The position numbers were made by a program, and so were the translations under genes. Shown one piece after another: positions 47,876-60,074 of a stretch of 64,000 nucleotides of DNA. Within the stretch, counting starts at the first letter, position 1; each line of letters begins with the position of its first letter. This stretch comes from Symsagittifera roscoffensis (lineage: Eukaryota; Xenacoelomorpha; Acoela; Convolutidae). The stretch is from positions 992,001 to 1,056,000 of the forward strand of contig NC_087062.1 in assembly GCF_963678635.1 (NCBI RefSeq), read 5' to 3'. The notes under the pieces were generated by a model. It did no database searches. It saw nothing but the letters and a program-made list of their open reading frames with translations, and was not told where the DNA came from.

Positions 47876-49774
47876 AAAAATAACAAATATTACTTTCTGA
47901 AGATTTAAGAAAAATTACCGCGCCAAAAAATAAGAAATTTTCAATTAGAATCTTCCAAAATATTATTAAAATGATGGCTTAGTTTAAATCTGTGCATAAA
48001 CAGCCTATCATGAGAAAAAATTTTCGCAATGTATTGACCCGCAGTGAACGCCCATGGATTGTAATCGCTTATACTGGAAATCTGAGCCAGAAAATTAATC
48101 CATTATAGATGTAATGTTCAGACCACGAAATCGTTGTTGCTTCGGTGGTTGTAACATTTTCAAGCTCAAACGAATTGTTGAGTTTTTAGTTCTTCTGGCC
48201 TCTGTGTAAGGGTTTTAGGCATTTTCCCGCTTAATTGTCGACGTTTTCCAGTTCGACAGCATCATTATTCAAAACATCAAGAAACTGTGCATATAATAAG
48301 CTCAAACTTGCCTAATTTGTCATCAATTGCAGTGATTTTGGTGTTCTGGCTTTTCGCTAAGCTTTTCTATGCGCAAAATCAGGCATCACAAATAAGCAAC
48401 AAGTGAGGTTGAGCGATTTGTCATATTGAGTTTTTCTAATAGCGATAAACTTCCATTACTATTTAAAACTTCCGATACGTCTTCTCCATTCTCAGTCTGA
48501 AAAAAAGTCGACAAAATTTTCTTTTTTTTTGAAAACCCTCCCCCCTCGAGGAGAAAATCTTGGATCCGTCCCTGTTCTCAGTATTGAGAAAATTCAGTTT
48601 GAAGCGTTTGTTCCGTTTGTCGACAAAAGCGCGCAATTTTTTTGATAGGGGTGGTTTTTTTTATGTAGTAAATTTCGATTTTGTACCAAATATTTTTGAT
48701 TGATTTTTTTGTGTCATCTGAAAGATATTGTTTTCCTGAGCTCAAATTTAAAAAGACATTTCACCTGTGATTATTTTTTTATAAAATAATGGGTGTATGA
48801 AAACTGTTTACTTGACCAATTTGCGATAGTCAATGGGCGATATATTGAGATCTTATAACACGCGTAAGAAGCGGATTAATGGGTTCCAAATTGCATTGAA
48901 GCAAATTCTTTGGTCGTAAAATTAGGATACAAGACGCTAAACTTTGAAAACATTTCAAGGTTTCTTTTTGCAAAAAAAACGTGGTCAAAATTTTCCGAGT
49001 GACCAGCTATTCTTGTGTCCATCCTCATAAAGGTCGAAATTCTCTTATTCAAGTCAGTTTTATTCATTGCTCAATTCAATGGCAGATCTTTGAGAATGGG
49101 GCTCCATGACAATCTACTCCATTTCAATCCACCCTAAGTCATTCTACCCTATACTAATTTACCCTATAATCCAGTCTACACTTTGCCACTCTAACCTGTA
49201 TTCGATTAATAGTTCAGTTGGTCAGAGACAACTGAGCTGACTATCTGGTTTTAAAATTGGCGAAAGACGCGCTACGCGCGCGTTGTCGCTTCGCCGTGAT
49301 AACCGGCCCAAGTTCTACCTTCTGTTGGCAAGCTCACAACACGTTGCTCACAACAGAAGTCACAAAAATATGCAATCTGTTCTGGTGCATTATGGAAAAG
49401 ATGATAAGCACTTACAAAAAGTCAGGATTGAAAATAATGAAGTAAAGCAAAGGCTTGCAACATCGACTATCATTAAAATTTTGTTGAAATTTTTTTATTA
49501 GAAAAAAGATTTTTGAGAAAAACATATGCCAAAGAATATTTCTTTGGAAACAAAATATGGGAGCTCCGCTATTAGTATCATAAAAATTATTTATTTTAAT
49601 GAAGTAATTAAAATGAAAAGACTTCCGTTTACTGTTTTAAATTCAGAGTTAGTTCAGGTGAAATTGTGATTGGCCAAGAAAAACAAAGCTAAACTATTTC
49701 ATTTGAAGTGGTTCATTAAAAGTAATTATGTTTATGGTGAGCGTCAAAAAACAGGCAGCGGCTGATTAAAGAGA
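47876..49774. other. Intergenic region upstream of gene B
   Basis: AT-rich. A C-rich tract lies near 48538-48548. The stretch 49257-49445, locally GC-richer (ACGCGCTACGCGCGCGTTGTC), is open for about 60 codons in two frames but has no likeness. Promoter signals for gene B should lie here, but I see no convincing one. Confidence 0.4.
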
Positions 49775-49979
49775 ATGGAAACGGATGGGAAGCTGTCAGC
49801 AGATAGGGAGGAGATGGTCTCCTTCCTGTGGATTGTGAGGGCCTGGCTGCTGGACTGCAGTGCACATGGGGTTCCCAGAGTGATAGCGACCACTAACTTC
49901 AAACGGAAGCTGTTCTGGATTTGGGCTGTCACCATCAGTGCCTGTGTTCTAATGTGGCAGATAGGAAGGCTCTTTTTCT
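49775..49979 (+). CDS. DEG/ENaC channel gene B, first coding exon (TM1)
   Basis: The ATG at 49775 is the first after an in-frame TGA at 49763. The product reads FLWIVRAWLLDCSAHGVPR, with the conserved cytosolic HG gating motif at residues 31-32, then a basic stretch (NFKRK) and TM1 at about residues 46-63 (LFWIWAVTISACVLMWQI). This is the N-terminal end of a DEG/ENaC subunit. The frame meets TGA at 49979-49981, and no GT donor is found where the exon should end. The 3' limit given is therefore a guess: a GA-AG or AT-AG junction to the next exon would keep the frame. Confidence 0.75.
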
Positions 49980-50236
49980 GATCACAACCCCAAAACCCCT
50001 CCCCACCCCTTACTTGCCCTCACATAACACACCAATCAGTTAAATGGGGTAACGAGTGGTTTTATAAGGTGCTATAAAGTCCAATCAAATACACCAAACT
50101 TGCAATAGCCTAATTAGTGAGCACATGCTAATTTTTATAATGATTGCACGTTGTCAGCCAAAGTTTCTTCAAAATTCGTAGGTGAAAAAGGGCGAAGTGG
50201 GGGGGGGGGGGGGGGCAGAGAAAAAAGAGTCTTCAG

Positions 50237-50825
50237 GGACCATGTGGGATGATGTCAGCAGCCATCCAATCACTGTCAACTTGCAGGTGCTGCACAGACT
50301 TGAGCTCAATTTCCCAGCTGTCACAATTTGCAACGCAAACAAACTCAAAAAGTCGGAGTTGGAGCAATTCGTAGTGGAAAATGCAGAGCGAGATGACAGT
50401 TCAGCCTCGCCGTATTTTACTGGACTCCAAAAAGCCTTAGTTTTTTCTAATATGGAAGCTGTTGGTCTTCGGTTAGTTTACGAAAAAATGGCAATAGTTC
50501 GTAATTCCAATGAAAGCAGCAGAAACTTGAGTGGTGAATGCAGAGCTGACAGAAATGATTTGGGAATAGTTGAGGAGAAAGGATGCAAGTTTGGTGATTC
50601 TGCCGCAGACCAAGTAGAAGATGGGGATGGATGCGATGACAGACTGAGAGTGTCTCCCAACAACCAGTTCCAATGTGAGGACGGCACCTGTGTGTCTCAA
50701 GCGGATGTGTGTGATGGGAGACTAGACTGTTTGGATGGGTCGGATGAATCAACCGAGCTGTGTGGAAAGTGTCCCACTTCTAAATATGAGTGCAAAAGTG
50801 GTATGTGCATCGATCCTCAGTTGAG
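50237..50825 (+). CDS. DEG/ENaC channel gene B, second exon with LDLa modules
   Basis: The exon carries [18 protein letters not shown], the conserved FPAVTICN motif that follows TM1. A variable stretch follows, then a complete LDLa module ([20 protein letters not shown] ending GSDESTELC) and the first half of another ([15 protein letters not shown]). The donor is GTGAGT at 50826, phase 2. It fits exactly the one-base start of the exon type at 5999, where CNGLFDCDDGSDEN completes the LDLa module. The 5' end is uncertain: AG acceptors at 50235-50236, 50257-50258 and 50260-50261 are possible. A G17 run at 50199-50215 lies just upstream. The remaining exons are beyond the window. Confidence 0.8.
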
Positions 50826-50929
50826 GTGAGTTGAAAACAAATGCTATTTCACTCAAAACCCACTTACATTATCTCAAAAACACTCACTGACTGATACTTA
50901 CTATCCTATATAGCCATTAGCTTTGATAG

Positions 50930-51320
50930 TTGCCCGGGTTGAGGTGCTCGATTTATGTTTCCACTTCTTCCATCAAAAAACAGTGTGTTCGATCGTCTCG
51001 ACCAAATTTTGTATGTTTCGACTTTTCGACCAAAAATTGGTATAATTCAATCGTTTCGACCAAATCTCGACTTTCTCGACCAAATTTGATATGTTACGAC
51101 ATTCTCGACCCAACAAAAAGTGTTCGACTTTGTTCGACCCAACAGAAAAAATTCGACTGTGTTCGACCTATTTCAGATATATTTCCACTCTTTCGACCAA
51201 AATTCGATATGTTTCTCGACTGTCTCCAGCGACACTTTCAAAAGTTTATTTGTTCGACCCTCTGAGATATGTTCCGACTTTCTCGAACAAAAATGGGTAT
51301 GTTTCGGCTGTCTGGACTTT
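50930..51320. repeat. TCGAC motif array 1
   Basis: A ~22-30-bp motif of the form TATGTTTCGACTTTCTCGACCAAA recurs with substitutions about ten times. It is intronic to gene B. Open frames in all three phases here simply follow the repeat. Confidence 0.7.
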
Positions 51321-52220
51321 CTACAAAAACAAAAAAAGTTTCTCGCTTCATTGTCGGCTGCGGTTGCTCCAAAAACTGTTCAAAAGTCTCTTTTAGTCTC
51401 TCAGTGAAAACACATGGGGCTGAAACGTCTGGTTTGAGAGCATTCATCGGACAAACTAAAGGAGCAACTTCAGTATTCAAGAGACTGACTTATTCTTTCA
51501 ATATTGAAATGAAATATTGCCAGATGCGATTTTGGATTAACCCCCACTATAGCCCCAGCCAGTGAGAAAATCAGATTCTTTTCCAGTTCCTCCCCTCTTG
51601 ATTTTTTTTCTGTATGAAAATCTATTTAAAATGACTTGATTTCATAAACTGAATTAAAACGTGTCAGCTTGAACAAGGGACAATTTCTTCCATTTCTTGC
51701 ATGCAAAAAGACGTGTGAACCTTTTTTGAACATGTTCTTTGTTATTTCACGAGGGAGGCGGGAAGTTAGAAAAAGCTTAAAATCAGTTTACCGAGGGCCG
51801 AGGGCTAGTTTTTCTGTTACTAGGTTGGCTGGTTGAAGCACTATTTTGAAAAATATTCTGGCAATAGCTATTGCGATCACCTTACTCAGTTTTGATCAGT
51901 TTCGACATCATTAAAATTAGTTTTCAAAAGGAAACTTCAACGGAGCGACTAGAACAGAGCTGTCTTTCCCGTTATAGCTCAACTGCCCCCTTCCAGTCTA
52001 GTACCATAGAAACAGCCCCTAAGACAGTGTTTTTAATACTTTTTGCAGGGGCTATACTCTGCTTAGGGGTATGATGCTAAAGGGTTCTTTTCCACTCCCT
52101 CATCATATTTCAAATTTTCACTTTTTTCAATGGCCTTTCGTGTTATGGCTAAATGCGGATTTAAGATGAAAGCTATCAAACTTTGATACAGTCTATATGT
52201 GGAAACGGAACCAAAAATTT
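51321..52220. other. Gene B intron, low-copy
   Basis: The frame 51269-51565 has a Cys pair (GCGCSKNCSK) and is open for 98 codons, but I cannot link it to any family. Otherwise I see nothing. Confidence 0.35.
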
Positions 52221-52600
52221 CAAAAAATCTGCTCGACCTGTGTTTCGACTGTACCCGATGAACATTTCGGCTAACAAGACCTATGTTTCGACTGTGCTCG
52301 ACCTATGTTTTGACTGTTATCGTCAATTACTTCGAATTTTACTATCGAAATGGGGTATATTTCGACTGTGCTTCACCTATGTTTCGTCTGTGCTCGACAA
52401 ATGTTTCGACTAACAAAACCTATGTTTCGAGTGTGCTCGACCTTTGTTTTGACTGGGCTTGGCCTTTTTTTACTGTTATTGACGTATGTTTCACATTTTC
52501 GATCGAAATTGGGCAGATTTCTACTGTGCTCGACATTTTTGGCTTTCTCGGCCAAAAATAGGTAAGTCTCGACTGTGCTCGACATAAATTTCAGCTTTTT
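52221..52600. repeat. TCGAC motif array 2
   Basis: The same motif as at 50930-51320, here as ATGTTTCGACTGTGCTCGACC-like units, repeated about ten times with drift. Confidence 0.7.
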
Positions 52601-53390
52601 CCAATATCAAATAACATAAGTAACTTGACAAAAATTTATTATGTATGCTTTCCAGTTGGTTTTTTGTGGTGATGCTTGATTTGAAAATAAACTATTAGAG
52701 CGTGTAAAATCTGAAACTCTTGCATCAAGATTTGAAATTTTCAAGTGGAATCTCCCAATTTTGATTTTATTTTTTTACAAACCTGAACTGAAACTGTTCG
52801 TGTGAAAACTGTTAGTAGAAGAAATTTTGGTAAAAATTACATGTTCTGGCCGCACGAACCCTTAGATTTCCAAAACTTAAAGAGTTCACGCTAACACTTC
52901 GCTTTGCGGCAGGCAAATCTCCTCAAATAATTGTTGCGGGGTGCAGTTTTCTCACGGATATAAGCTCTTGAGCTCAATTGCCAGGCCCCTTTGAAATTTG
53001 GTTGAAATTAAGTTTTTCTTTTTCTCTTGAGGAGACAGTCCTCTTACCCCTCATTTTTCCTCTTTTTTTTAGTGGCATGTCGTTCTCCGCCTCAGTTCCA
53101 TTGTTTGTTTGTTTGTTCCTTTCTCTGCCTTTTTTCTTATTATTCTACTGTGTTACTTGACGACGCCTCCCTTTTTTTTAATCCTCCGTCTAAGATGTCA
53201 GGGTTTTTTCTCGCATTTTCTTTTGTCTGGTTTTGATTACCGTCAGATCCTAGTCGCCTGGCTCGCTCTGTGTTTTTCAGAAAGCTCGCAGCACGTCTTG
53301 ACCTGCTTGTTGTTGGGCCGCCATTGTTGCTACTAGTTGCATCAGCGATGTGCCTTCCGGCGCGCCGGGTCGAGATCCCGCTCAAAGGTA
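52601..53390. other. Gene B intron, no recognised feature
   Basis: AT-rich, then T-rich sequence near 53020-53200. Open frames are low-complexity Phe/Leu/Ser artefacts of the T-rich strand. Confidence 0.4.
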
Positions 53391-53395
53391 TGAGC

Positions 53396-54890
53396 AGTTT
53401 GAGCGGTTTTCCAGCAAGATTTGAGCGGTTTGAGTGATTTGAGCGTTTTTTTTTGGAAAAACCGCTCAAACCGCTCAAATCTTGCTTAAAAAACCGCTCA
53501 TTTCTTGCGGTGATTTTTGAACGGGTTTTCAAGCAAGATTTGAGCGGTTTTTAAGAGGTTTTTGAGCGGTCTTCCCGAGTCGAGGTCCTAGACTCATGTC
53601 CAGACTTTCCCGACACAATTTTGGCATCTCCAGACTTTCCAGATCAAAATTAAGCATGTCCAGACTTTGACGACCAAAACATGGCATTTCCAAACTTTTG
53701 CCACTATGATGATCCGTCACGAATATCGCGACCGAAGCGGAGGTGGCGCGACCAAAACATCGCGACTCATATTTGGTATGTCCAGACTCTCGCGACCTAG
53801 AGTTGCCATTTCCAGATTTTCGCGATCGAAAAACTAAGGCGCGACTTTCGCGACCGAGGCGGATATGGCGCGACCCTGCGGCTCAGGAAATGGCGTGATC
53901 GGCGCGACCAAACCTATCTATTTCCAGACTTTCCAGAACAAGATGGAGGCGGCGCGACTTCCCAGACCAACATGGAGACCGAAGATTTTTTTAACAACTT
54001 TTTTTAGATAACCCGCTCAAAACCGTTCAAATCATGCGCGGTTTTTTTAGATAAACCGTTCAAAAACCGCTCGAACCGCTCGTTTCGAAGCAAGATTTTG
54101 AGCGTAATTGTTTTAAAAAAAACTCTCAAACCTTGCTTCAAATCAGGTGAAAAACTTGACTCGGGTTGCGGTGATTTTTGAACGGTTTTTCAAGCAAGAT
54201 TTGAGCGGTTTTTAAGAGGTTTTCGAGCGGTCTTATAAAGAAAACCGATTAAAACTAACAAAAAGGCCTGGAAAGGTAATGTGACGCTAAAACGCACCTA
54301 AAATACTATCTACAATTTAAAAAAAGTGCTTAACCGTTCTCAACTCAAGCAAGATTATTTTCGATTTCTTGACCAAAAACAATGAGAGCGAATTTTTTCT
54401 AATGCTCGAGCAAAAAAACCACTGGACAATATGTAAGTATGTGTATGTATGTATGTATCCCAATTTGAGGTTCCCAATTTTGAAGATCCCAATTTGAGGT
54501 TGTTCGCCTCTTTTGAAGCAAGATTTGAGCGGTTTTTTTAGACGATAGCGCTCAAAATCTTGCTTCAAAATGAGCGGTTTTTTAGACAATTACGCTCAGA
54601 ATCTTGCTTCTAATTGAGCGGTGTTTGAACGGTTTATCTAAAAAAAAACGGTCAAAAACGGCGCAAGATTTGAACGGTTTTGAGCGGTTTATCTAACAAA
54701 ACCGCGCAAGATTTGAGCGGTTTTTTTTTAGATAAACTGCTCAAAACCGTTCAAATCTTGCGCGGTTTTTGAGCGTTTTTTTAGACAAACCGTTCAAAAA
54801 CGGCTTAAGCCGCTCATTTTGAAGCAAGATTTTGAGCGTAATTGTCTAAAAAACCGCTCAAATGTTGCTTCAAATTAGGTGAAAAATCTC
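53396..54890. repeat. GAGCGG/CCGCTC palindromic module array
   Basis: Dozens of GAGCGGTTT and AAACCGCTC words in both orientations, joined by AAGCAAGATTTGAGCGG and its complement, form many short hairpins. Good examples are at 53396-53570, 54000-54230 and 54510-54870. A block of a different motif (TCCAGACTTTCCCGACC-like, and CGCGACC) is embedded at about 53590-53990. A short ATGT microsatellite lies near 54431-54456. I see no coding potential. Confidence 0.8.
53590..53990. repeat. Pyrimidine-GAC motif array
   Basis: About ten units of a ~28-bp motif such as CATGTCCAGACTTTCCCGAC, drifting to CGCGACC-rich forms. It resembles the TCGAC motif of 50930-51320 and 52221-52600 and may be the same family. 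Confidence 0.6.
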
Positions 54891-54894
54891 GACT

Positions 54895-55490
54895 CGGGCG
54901 GTCATAATTTTTTTTTTTGCATTTTGTACATCCATGATTGATATGGCATTATCAAATTTCAGAGACAGCGTACTTGCCCTTGTTCTTGTCGACGCTCTTG
55001 TTGGGGGTGTTATTTGTTTCATTTCTTGTTTTTGTTTGTGAGCCGGTTCAGGTTCTGTACTGTCTTGTGAGTCAGATGCTGATATAGGGACAGTTTCAAC
55101 GCAAAGATTTGTTTTGTTTTGGGGGTTCCTCTAGTTCTTTTTCCATGCTGTCTTGCTGAGTAGTTTATGATCATCGTGTTTTTGCTTATCACCTCTCTTG
55201 CCTTGTGGAGGCGTGCTCCCCCTAGTTTGTCCTCTTTGGCTGTTTTGGTTTGCTGTTGGTTTCTTCTGCCTTTTTGCTGATACCTTGTACCAGTTAGTCT
55301 TTGTTTGCAGCTTGAGTTTTTGCCTCTATTTGTTTGGCCTATCAGCTGTCTGAAATTTCTACACAGAAGCTAGGCTGTGCTTCGCAAACACAAGCGAGGA
55401 ATACGCAAAAAAAAGCTCTAAGCAGGTAAAACAAAGTGAAATAAGGCAAAAGCAAAAGATTAAAAAAACAACTTGAGAAAATTTTTTATC
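54895..55490. other. GC-richer stretch with possible decayed minus-strand coding
   Basis: Between about 54950 and 55380 the minus strand is unusually rich in Lys, Thr, Asn, Glu and Gln codons in short open runs broken by stops. It may be a relic of a transposon protein. I recognise no family. Confidence 0.25.
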
Positions 55491-55865
55491 TGAGACAAGG
55501 AGTATCACGTTTTAACATCTGCACCACGATCGCTCGAAATTTTACAAACACTAACAACCAATGAAGCAGCTACAGTTTCTACCAAATTGCCAAGGCTATG
55601 ATGTAGCAACAATTTGACCAATTTTTTTTTCAATTTTCCGGATTCGAATCTCCGTCCTGTTGACTTGCAATCTCACGTCCTGGCATCTGCGCTACCTTTG
55701 CTTGGAACTAAACTAGTGGCCCAGTTTATGTTGGATACGCCTGTTTTTATATTTTTAATCTTTTTGTGCTGACGCAGAAATGCATTATCATCAAAAGTTT
55801 CAAAAAAATGGACTTTGAGCAAAACCCTAATGATTTCTCTGCTTAACTAGTGAATGAGCCGCTTA
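55491..55865 (-). mobile_element. tRNA-like (SINE-type) repeat, copy 1
   Basis: About 370 bp are shared with 57265-57640. On the minus strand the core reads GGTAGCGCAGATGCCAGG (A-box-like, 55696 downward), an anticodon-like stretch GAGATTGCAAGTC and a B-box-like GATTCGAATCC (near 55640). This suggests a tRNA-derived SINE with flanking body. Whether it is a true SINE or a duplicated piece with an internal pseudo-tRNA is not settled. Confidence 0.5.
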
Positions 55866-57264
55866 TTTAAAGGAAAAAAAACTAACACTATCTCTTTCAA
55901 GTAAACTCTTTCTCTCAGTTTTGGCTGGATAGTTTTCGAAACAAGTGAAAAGTATTCCAGAAATTGATCAAAAAGTCAAAATTTGACTTTTTCTAAAACC
56001 TTAAACGTAACTTGCCTAAATCATGGAAATAGGTTTTTTTTCGCGGAAAATCTCCACGCTCTAAATTTAAGACTGATACCTTAATATTAGATTTAGCTAG
56101 CAGTTTTTGAGAAAGTTGATGAAATTTTTATTTAAATATGGTAACAATTTCAAAAAATGGATTTTTACGAAGTCCATATCGGCTTTTCTACAAAAACGTA
56201 GATGGTAAAAGATTAATCAAAATCAAAGCATCATGTTGAATAAGCTATGAATCTCAGAATCGGTAGGTTAGTTATTGAAGAAAAAAAATCCAAAAAGTCA
56301 GGCAACATTTCAAAAACTGGACCTTTTCTAATGCCTTAATTTTTTTTTCAAAATATAAAGCATGGACGCTTGCGCAGGGGAGAGTCAAACAATTTTTTTA
56401 TCTTGCTTTCGGTTAAACCCTTAATCTCCAATCTCGCAGGGTAGTTTTTGAAAAACTCAAAAAAATCTTCAAAATTTACCAAAATGTCAAAAAATGGGCA
56501 TGTTTGAGGCCATTTTTTTCTCCAAACTTAGGCAAGAGCCACCTGAGAAGGTAAGATCCCCATAAGTTGTTTATTTGATTGAAACTTTCAATCAAAACTT
56601 TTGCTTTTAATAAAGGAAAATAAAAAAAACAAGTACTTCAAAATCCCTCTACTGAAACTTTCGAAGGCCGTAGAACGTGGGGTAAAATGAGAAGAGACTA
56701 GGAAAACATGCAAGCACATAAAAAAGCAGTCGATTTTTTTTGTTTTTTTTTTTGAAAGTCAGTACGGCATTTTTTCAGAAAGATTGAAATTTCCGGGCAA
56801 GTGCAAAAATTTTCCCAAGAGTTGCAAAAAAAATTAAAAAACCATAATTTAGAAGACGACTTGGACTCATATGACAGCTATAATAAAACAAAACTAAGTA
56901 TCTCTACTTGACAGATTTATTTTCAGCTCGATTGGCGTGACACCCATGTCTGATTTGGTGTCCCGTAAGTTTTTTCGGCAATTAATTTCTGTCGCGCTGT
57001 GGTTGTAATTGAGGTAAACGTATGTGCATTATTAACCTGAAAATTCCACTAGGAAGTGGATATATTTTAGCCTGTGGTATCGTTTTTATCGTTTCTTTCC
57101 TTGTCGTCAAGGTCCTTCATCTGCTACCTGGATACAATTTTCACTTTTTCAGGCTTGTTGAGCCTTTGATTTTCTGATCCTTGTTTCATGTTTTTCCCAA
57201 CTACTTCTAAAATACTTCTTACTTCTGTGATTCCGGCGGCTGTTTTTGATGAAACTTGTTCTGA
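55866..57264. other. Gene B intron, no recognised feature
   Basis: AT-rich. There are repeated phrases such as AAAATGGACTTT or TCAAAAAATGG, but no regular array. I see no gene. Confidence 0.4.
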
Positions 57265-57640
57265 GATAAGGAGTATCACGTTTTAACATCTGCACCCTGA
57301 TCGCTCGAAATTTTACTAACACTAACAACCAATGAAGCAGCTACAGTTTCTACCAAATTGCCAAGGCTATGTAGCAACAATTTGACCAATTTTTTTTTCA
57401 ATTTTCCGGATTCGAATCTCCGTCCTGTTGACTTGCAATCTCACGTCCTGGCATCTGCGCTACCTTTGCTTGGAACTAAACTAGTGGCCCAGTTTATGTT
57501 GGATATGCCTGTTTTTATATTTTTAATCTTTTTGTGCTGACACAGAAATGCATTATCTTCAAAAATTTTTAAAAAATGGACTTTGAGCAAAACCCTAATG
57601 ATTTCTCTGCTTAAGTAGGGGATTAGCCGCTAATTTAAAG
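57265..57640 (-). mobile_element. tRNA-like (SINE-type) repeat, copy 2
   Basis: The second copy of the element at 55491-55865, with the same A-box-like and B-box-like segments and few differences. The pair lies in direct orientation about 1.4 kb apart. Confidence 0.5.
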
Positions 57641-57689
57641 GAAATAGGTTTCTATGTTTTCTGCTGGGTATTGTTGTCCCCGTTCGTTT

Positions 57690-58340
57690 TGATTTCTGTT
57701 TTAAAGCTTTGGAGCAGTTCTTCCTCCCCAGTTTCTACCAAACGGCGTTTTGATGCTCCGTTGGAATACAAATCCCATTGCTTCTTGTTTGATGCTCAAA
57801 GGGTTTTCTGGTGGGTTGCGTGTTAGGGATAATGCTGAGGTTTCTACCCTTCTTGCATAATTGTGTCTTCTTGGGTTTTCTTGTCTCCACTAGCACTTCT
57901 TCAGATATCTTCTCGTTTCGCATGAGCACCGTGAACATGCTCCGTATCCATTCCTTATCACGGTCGGTCTCGTTTTTGTTGCAAAAGCACGGTTTTTTGA
58001 TTTTCTTCTGTTTTTGGCAGATAAAATTGTATATCTTAAATGCGATGACAAACATATTCGTGACAAAATTATCTTCTTCTTTATTCTGTTGATACTGTTT
58101 ATAGGTCTATGTTCCAACTTCACTGCCTGAATTGCCGTTTATGCTTCTTGACGCAGGCAAAGGTAGATATAGTTTTTTGGTTTTGTGTATGCTTCAATCC
58201 AGAGATTTGCACCGCATTGTACGCCTTTGTTGTTGATTCTTCGTCTTTCATTTGCAAATTTGACTCTTTTTGATAGATTTCCGTACTCTCGTTCTCTCGT
58301 TTGAGTTTTCGTCTGATCCGCTTTTTCTTCTTTCATGAAT
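57690..58340 (-). pseudogene. Possible decayed coding remnant
   Basis: A minus-strand frame at 57735-58055 is open for 106 codons with a hydrophilic, coding-like composition (RKPKKTQLCKKGRNLS). Another lies at 58139-58336 (TKTQTREREYGNLSKRVKFA). The second belongs to a segment that recurs near 3150-3390 and 60260-60500. I recognise no family, and a chance origin is possible. Confidence 0.2.
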
Positions 58341-60074
58341 GAAAACCGCTCTCTATTTGGTGTTGTCGGTCAATTATATTGTCTTCATCAATGTCAATTT
58401 TTTTTTGGCAAATATCTACATTCGTTATCTTATCGCCTACTCAGATCAATCGAGCGGCGACTTCGTTTGTGTTTGGGTCAAAATGGCAGGATAAACTGTA
58501 GTTTCTTCTGCTCTTGTGGTGACTGCACCATCTCAAAATATTTAGTTTTCCAAGGGGATATTACTGAACGCAACAAAAACTCCGGTTGGAGTACAGCTCT
58601 GGTTCTTTCTTAATTGAGGCAATGAAGAAACAGCGTAATGAAGTCTATTAAAAATTATTTTTTTTCCACAAATGATCGACAGACTTGCCTGCAAAAGAGA
58701 TTATCTCTATACTTTCTCTGGTGTCGTGAAGGTCACTTATTTATTTTGACGTACAAGACCGATAAAAAATAATGCATCAATAGCTTAGGATGCTTATCTG
58801 TGTACCAACTTCAAAATTTTATTCTCCAAAAACAAAAAACATCCGAAATAGTGGAACTGATTTACCCCACCTGTAGAAGTTTTAGAAAGAAAAAAAACGC
58901 GAAGCATCGAATTACATGCGACAAAATCTACACATAGCATGAAAAACTAGCCAACGAAAATAGAAACAAAAGCCGTAGAAAACATATTAATCTGCGAAAA
59001 AATGATCTGCCAAAAATTTTCTACATTTTTCTTGATTTTGTCTCTAACAGAAACTTCTTTCATGAACACATGCAGAGAAAAAGACATTTGGTGATCAAAT
59101 TAGCATCTGAATAATATTTCTAAAGCAGTAACAACACCGACAGATCTTGAGCAGACACCCGGTGCGCCGAAAATTTTTTTTTAGAAAAACTTTTAAGCAA
59201 ATTTTTAACCTAAAAACACTGAGATCTTTTTTTTTGCTGCTCAACCGACTCGTCAAAAAAGCTTCTATGCCGATATGAAAAATTAACAGACACTTTTTTT
59301 GTAAAAAAAAAAATAAAAAATAAAAAAACTAAAAAAAAACTGATATGATGAAATCAGAAATGATTAAATTACAACAAACATAGAGAAAATTCGAATAGGC
59401 ATACTCAGGAATGCTCAGTTCTCCATCTGTCTGTTCGTTGACGCAAGTAGAGTTGAAGATAACTACAGTTGTAGTCCTCCCGTGATCAATGCTTTATATG
59501 GAAAAAGAGTAGTACCCTATAGCAATACCCTTGCTGATCGCAAAGCTAACACACGCTCAATTGCATTTTTGAGGCTACGCTTGAGTTTGAATGGCCAATA
59601 CCAATTTTTTTTTCGACACATGCGGAACTTTTTGCATTTTTTTAAACCCAAAAAACGGTTAAGAATAGGTTTCAAAATTAGTTTAAAAGTTGAACTTCTA
59701 CGAGCTTTATCAGTGTGCCTGAAAAGCACCCTGCTCTATTGTATCTTCCAGTCGTAGAATTTTAAATCCATTTTCTCATTATTTCAAAAAAAATTCAACT
59801 TTGGAAAACTTTGCTTTTCATTTTTGCGCAAGTAAAATTTTTGTTGGTCCAGTTTTATGTGTCTTGTTGCCTCAAAATTTTGTCACCCGATTATCAAAAA
59901 AAATGGAGTCAACGGCGTTATTGACGTTTTTTTTTACCGCTGGATTGTCAAATGTTTTTGAGTTTGTATTTAGTTTCATTTGCTAGCTCCGAGAAAAAGT
60001 GGCCGGAAGTATACCCTTTCTTTGCATATCAGTCGTAATTGATTAATTAATTTTAGGCACTTTTGTCTTTCAAG

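Noticed and set aside
51091..51407. Overlapping open frames of ~95-100 codons in all three plus phases
   Set aside because: All three phases being open points to a repeat motif without stops (TTCGAC-type), not to coding.
53140..53532. 130-codon minus-strand ORF rich in Arg, Lys and Ser
   Set aside because: It overlaps the T-rich tract and GAGCGG modules. Composition explains it, and there is no domain signal.
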